From: Radiobacillus kanasensis
Lineage (GTDB): Bacteria > Bacillota > Bacilli > Bacillales > Amphibacillaceae
DNA length: 64,000 nt
Assembly (NCBI RefSeq): GCF_021049245.1
Contig: NZ_CP088020.1
Coordinates: forward strand, 3,602,001 to 3,666,000
Reading direction: 5' to 3'
Part shown: positions 61,572-64,000 of the stretch, piece by piece
How positions within the stretch are numbered: position 1 is the first letter of the stretch
Layout: each line of letters opens with the position of its first letter
Notes under the pieces: model-generated
Database searches by the model: none
What the model was told of the DNA's origin: nothing
The model's input: only the letters and a program-made list of their open reading frames with translations
Translations under genes and position numbers: made by a program

Positions 61572-62693
61572 ATGCCCGGAAAAACCATTACGATCACGGC
61601 AAAAATAAAAATCTTACCAACTGAAAAAGAGAAAGAACTTCTCCTTGACACGATTCGTGCAGTGAGAGAAGCGTTGAACTATGCCTCCAGCGAAGCTTTC
61701 AATAAGAAAATTTTCTCGAATATCCAGCTACACAAACATACGTATCATCCTATGAGAAGTAAGTTCGGTCTCCGTTCTCAAATGGCTAATAGCGTGAACA
61801 AAACCGTTTGTGCCAAGTACAAATCAATGAAATCAAATGGCGTTACGAATACGAAGGCTATGTTTAAGAAGCCGGAGTATGATTTAGTGTGGAATCGGGA
61901 TTATTCTCTCAAAAAAGCAGTATTCTCCGTAAACACATTGAAAGGAAGAATCTCTGTCCCCTTCGAAACGAAGGGAATGGAACATTTCTTCGACGGAGAA
62001 TGGAAATTTGGTACGGCTAAACTGGTCACGAAAAAGGGCAAATTCTTTTTACACATTCCGATGAACAAAGTGTTCGAAGGAAGTGAAAAGATAGACAACA
62101 TTGTCGGAATTGATCTAGGTATTAATTTCGTAGCGACCGTTTATGATCAAAATGGAAAGACGACCTTCTTTAGTGGCAAGCAAATTAAACAAAAGCGTAG
62201 CCACTATAAAATGGTACGCAAGCAGCTGCAACAGAAACAAACAGCCTCAGCAAGAAGAAGACTATCAAAAATTGGTCAACGAGAAAACCGTTGGATGACA
62301 GATGTAAACCACTGCATCACCAAGGCACTCGTTAGTCAATATGGTCCGAATACACTGTTTGTTTTAGAAGATCTTTCTGGCGTAAGAACAGCAACTGAAA
62401 AGGTTCGTAAAAATAATCGATACGTATCCGTATCCTGGTCTTTTGGCCAGTTTAGTAACTTCTTAGAATACAAGTCTTTTATGAATCAATCGGAGGTTCT
62501 GTTTGTCGATCCAGCCTACACGTCTCAAACTTGTCCGAAATGCAGTCATCGCGATAAAACAAACCGCCATAAAAAGATCCACACCTTCTGTTGTAAAAGG
62601 TGCGAATATCGTTCTAATGATGATCGCGTTGCTGCGATGAATCTCTATCATAAGGGAAGTCAGTACCTTAGAGGATCTACCCAGCAAGCTGGA
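61572..62693 (+). CDS. tnpB: TnpB RNA-guided nuclease-family protein
   Basis: About 374 residues from the ATG at 61572 (AGGAGGTG upstream; frame continues above without a signal). RuvC residues Asp181 (VGIDLGINF), Glu266 (VLEDLSG) and Asp351 (DRVAAMNL); zinc ribbon CPKC (321/324) and CC-x-x-C (340-344). All catalytic positions are present, so it may be an active omega-RNA-guided nuclease. Length is typical. Confidence 0.9.
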
Positions 62694-62838
62694 TAGATAG
62701 GGTATTTGTCAATATGCCCACGATGTGACACCACGCTGTAGCAGTTTAGCAGCGAAAAGAGATAGGAGCTCGAAGAGCGTTGGTACTATCGGGTAGTCAC
62801 AAGCTCCATCAAAATCTATGATTTAGTTGGAGTAATTG
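62640..62838 (+). ncRNA. Predicted omega-RNA (reRNA) scaffold region of the tnpB element
   Basis: By family knowledge the omega-RNA spans the tnpB 3' end and right end, and its guide is copied from flanking DNA. Here this region is structured (GCTGTAGCAGTTTAGCAGC and the final hairpin) and continues into TAATTGACATTCG. No boundary can be set by eye. Confidence 0.45.
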
Positions 62839-62866
62839 ACATTCGTTTATCAATTTTTGTGATACT
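62836..62866 (+). promoter_or_regulatory. Promoter of the HD-GYP gene
   Basis: TTGACA (62836-62841), 19-base spacer, extended TGTGATACT (62858-62866). It lies directly against the IS right end. Confidence 0.55.
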
Positions 62867-62912
62867 ATTTAGAAAACAATTAGACAAGAGTGAAAGTAGG
62901 TCCTGTACAGCA

Positions 62913-64000
62913 ATGGATTACCGTTCCTTTCAAAGAATACTCATTCGCAACTATATCCTAGGCTCTCTTATAGCTGTCATCGTGATTGGAAGTACCTTCA
63001 TTTTTCAGACGATTAATGTGGACACGGATGATCGTATTTGGTTTGCACTCATTATCGCTTGTTCTTTCCCAGTCATGTTCATAAGTGAATACTTAGTGTT
63101 TTCCTATCATATAAAACCCATTAAAAGGATTCTCCCTAATCAACAAGCATCATTAGAAGAGTTGGAACGTGCCTATCAGCGCACGCAAGAATTACCGTTT
63201 CTTACCGTTAAGCGTATTTTAATCCCACATTATTTTGGACTAGCTATACCCGCTTCTGGTTTAGCTGGGCTTTTTATTTATTGGGACATTTTGAATATTC
63301 CTTCTTACTACATTATTTTTGCGTTTCTAGGGGGAGGACTTATCGCCATTACCCATGCCATTATTGAATTTTTCTTCACATCACAGGCGATAAAACCAGT
63401 TCTTAAAGATCTTAAGCAAAGAGCTCAAATTCTACACAGCACGAATCTCTCATTACAAGATAAAGTGTTATTAACGATACGGAACAAGTTTATTATGAGT
63501 ACTCTCTTTATTGCGATTTTTCCCGTGTTATTGTTCAGCTTAGCTACACAAATACGCCTTTTAGAGATTGATGCCAACATTACAGCTCAATATTGGAGCT
63601 GGGCAGGGGTTATTATCGTCATCGTATTCGCCTTGGCTATCTTTTTAGCTATTCTTTTAACAAAAGAAATAGAACAGCCCTTACACGAGATCCAAAACGG
63701 CATGAAAAAAGTACAATCTGGAAATTTAGATATGTTAGATGGATATTATTCGGATGAATTTACGAATCTTATCTCTGGATTTAATCACATGTCTACCTCT
63801 ATTAAGGAAAAGAATATGCAGAATACGCAACTATTGGAAAGCTTCTTCACCGTGTTTGCAGCGACTCTAGATGCAAGAGATCATTATACTGCTGGTCATT
63901 CTATTCGCGTAGCTGGTTATACGACGATGATTGGAGAATGTGCCAAACTGCCAGAAGACGAATTAAATCTCTTAAGAAAATCTGCACTCTTACACGATAT
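62913..64000 (+). CDS. HD-GYP-domain membrane sensor, 3' end outside window
   Basis: 363 codons are visible and the frame is open at the window end. Predicted helices near residues 10-30 and 42-62, a second pair around 100-140 and a third around 190-245. A HAMP-like segment EIEQPLHEIQNGMKKVQSGNLDML follows near 253, then FTVFAATLDARDHYTAGHSIRVAGYTTMIG, the start of an HD-GYP phosphodiesterase domain, and LLRKSALLHD with the HD pair. By family it degrades cyclic di-GMP. The ATG at 62913 has only a weak AGTAGG upstream. Confidence 0.85.
   Translation, partial: MDYRSFQRILIRNYILGSLIAVIVIGSTFIFQTINVDTDDRIWFALIIACSFPVMFISEYLVFSYHIKPIKRILPNQQASLEELERAYQRTQELPFLTVKRILIPHYFGLAIPASGLAGLFIYWDILNIPSYYIIFAFLGGGLIAITHAIIEFFFTSQAIKPVLKDLKQRAQILHSTNLSLQDKVLLTIRNKFIMSTLFIAIFPVLLFSLATQIRLLEIDANITAQYWSWAGVIIVIVFALAIFLAILLTKEIEQPLHEIQNGMKKVQSGNLDMLDGYYSDEFTNLISGFNHMSTSIKEKNMQNTQLLESFFTVFAATLDARDHYTAGHSIRVAGYTTMIGECAKLPEDELNLLRKSALLHD

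Larger units (their letters stand above)
61452..62838 (+). mobile_element. IS605-superfamily tnpB-only element
   Basis: The left side has AAATC-TAC-GATTT (61480-61491 region) in AATCTACGATTTAGTTGCGGGAG; the right side has AATCTATGATTTAGTTGGAG (62813-62832). These matching subterminal hairpins flank tnpB. No tnpA is inside. Exact ends are estimates. The right end abuts the promoter of the HD-GYP gene. Confidence 0.7.

Overview
The window comes from the chromosome of a low-GC, Gram-positive, endospore-former-type Bacillaceae. This rests on strong AGGAGG-type ribosome sites, sigma-A-like promoters, cre boxes, an argCJBD operon with an AhrC-type ARG box, mtlARFD and lic-type PTS operons, and an sdpABC toxin operon. 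The genus is not resolved from sequence alone. No rRNA, tRNA or CRISPR array was seen.

Layout. 1-5.8 kb: the 3' part of an MdtG-like efflux pump, an NCS2 purine-type permease, a secreted DUF1002 protein, RidA, a YhfP-type quinone reductase and a permuted papain-fold protein. 6.0-8.4 kb: a three-gene pseudopilin operon whose last product carries a 20-residue solenoid-like repeat. 8.6-10.2 kb: decayed genes and a lipoprotein. 10.8-17.7 kb: purU, argCJBD, a YisK-type FAH protein and an OsmC protein.

17.6-28.4 kb is an accessory island bounded by two partial copies of the same host junction (osmC 3' end plus fructokinase 3' end). It holds an IS200 element, a decayed IS4-type transposase, an operon of padR, a HAAS membrane protein, a DUF3784 protein, a DCC thiol oxidoreductase and a YhfC membrane protease, an sdpABC toxin operon whose SdpC lacks cysteine and has a Tyr6-Ala6 block, and a divergent HTH-TPR (RRNPP-type) regulator followed by a 66-residue exported pro-peptide. 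I propose that these form one quorum-controlled cannibalism/bacteriocin system with a non-canonical (PadR/HAAS/DUF3784) immunity and sensing arm. This is the best candidate for an undescribed system here.

28.3-41.7 kb: fructokinase, an amino-acid ABC permease and binding protein without an ATPase, a complete lic-type beta-glucoside operon (EIIB, EIIC, EIIA, GH1, GH4, PRD regulator) with cre control and an inserted extragenic repeat, a thioredoxin-reductase-like flavoprotein, an AEC carrier and a split ThrE exporter. 41.8-48.6 kb: an MntA-HepT toxin-antitoxin pair, a dipeptidase with a glutamine-amidotransferase-like hydrolase, a tight SDR/QueA-like/VOC operon, a TSUP permease and a ZIP transporter.

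48.8-64 kb: a regulator-like fusion of HTH with a Walker-A-deficient F1-ATPase beta domain, the mannitol operon mtlA-mtlR-mtlF-mtlD, an amidase, a LysE exporter, a short unlisted membrane peptide, a DUF421 protein, a cysteine hydrolase, a MATE pump, a tnpB-only IS605-type element, and the first part of an HD-GYP protein that runs off the window.
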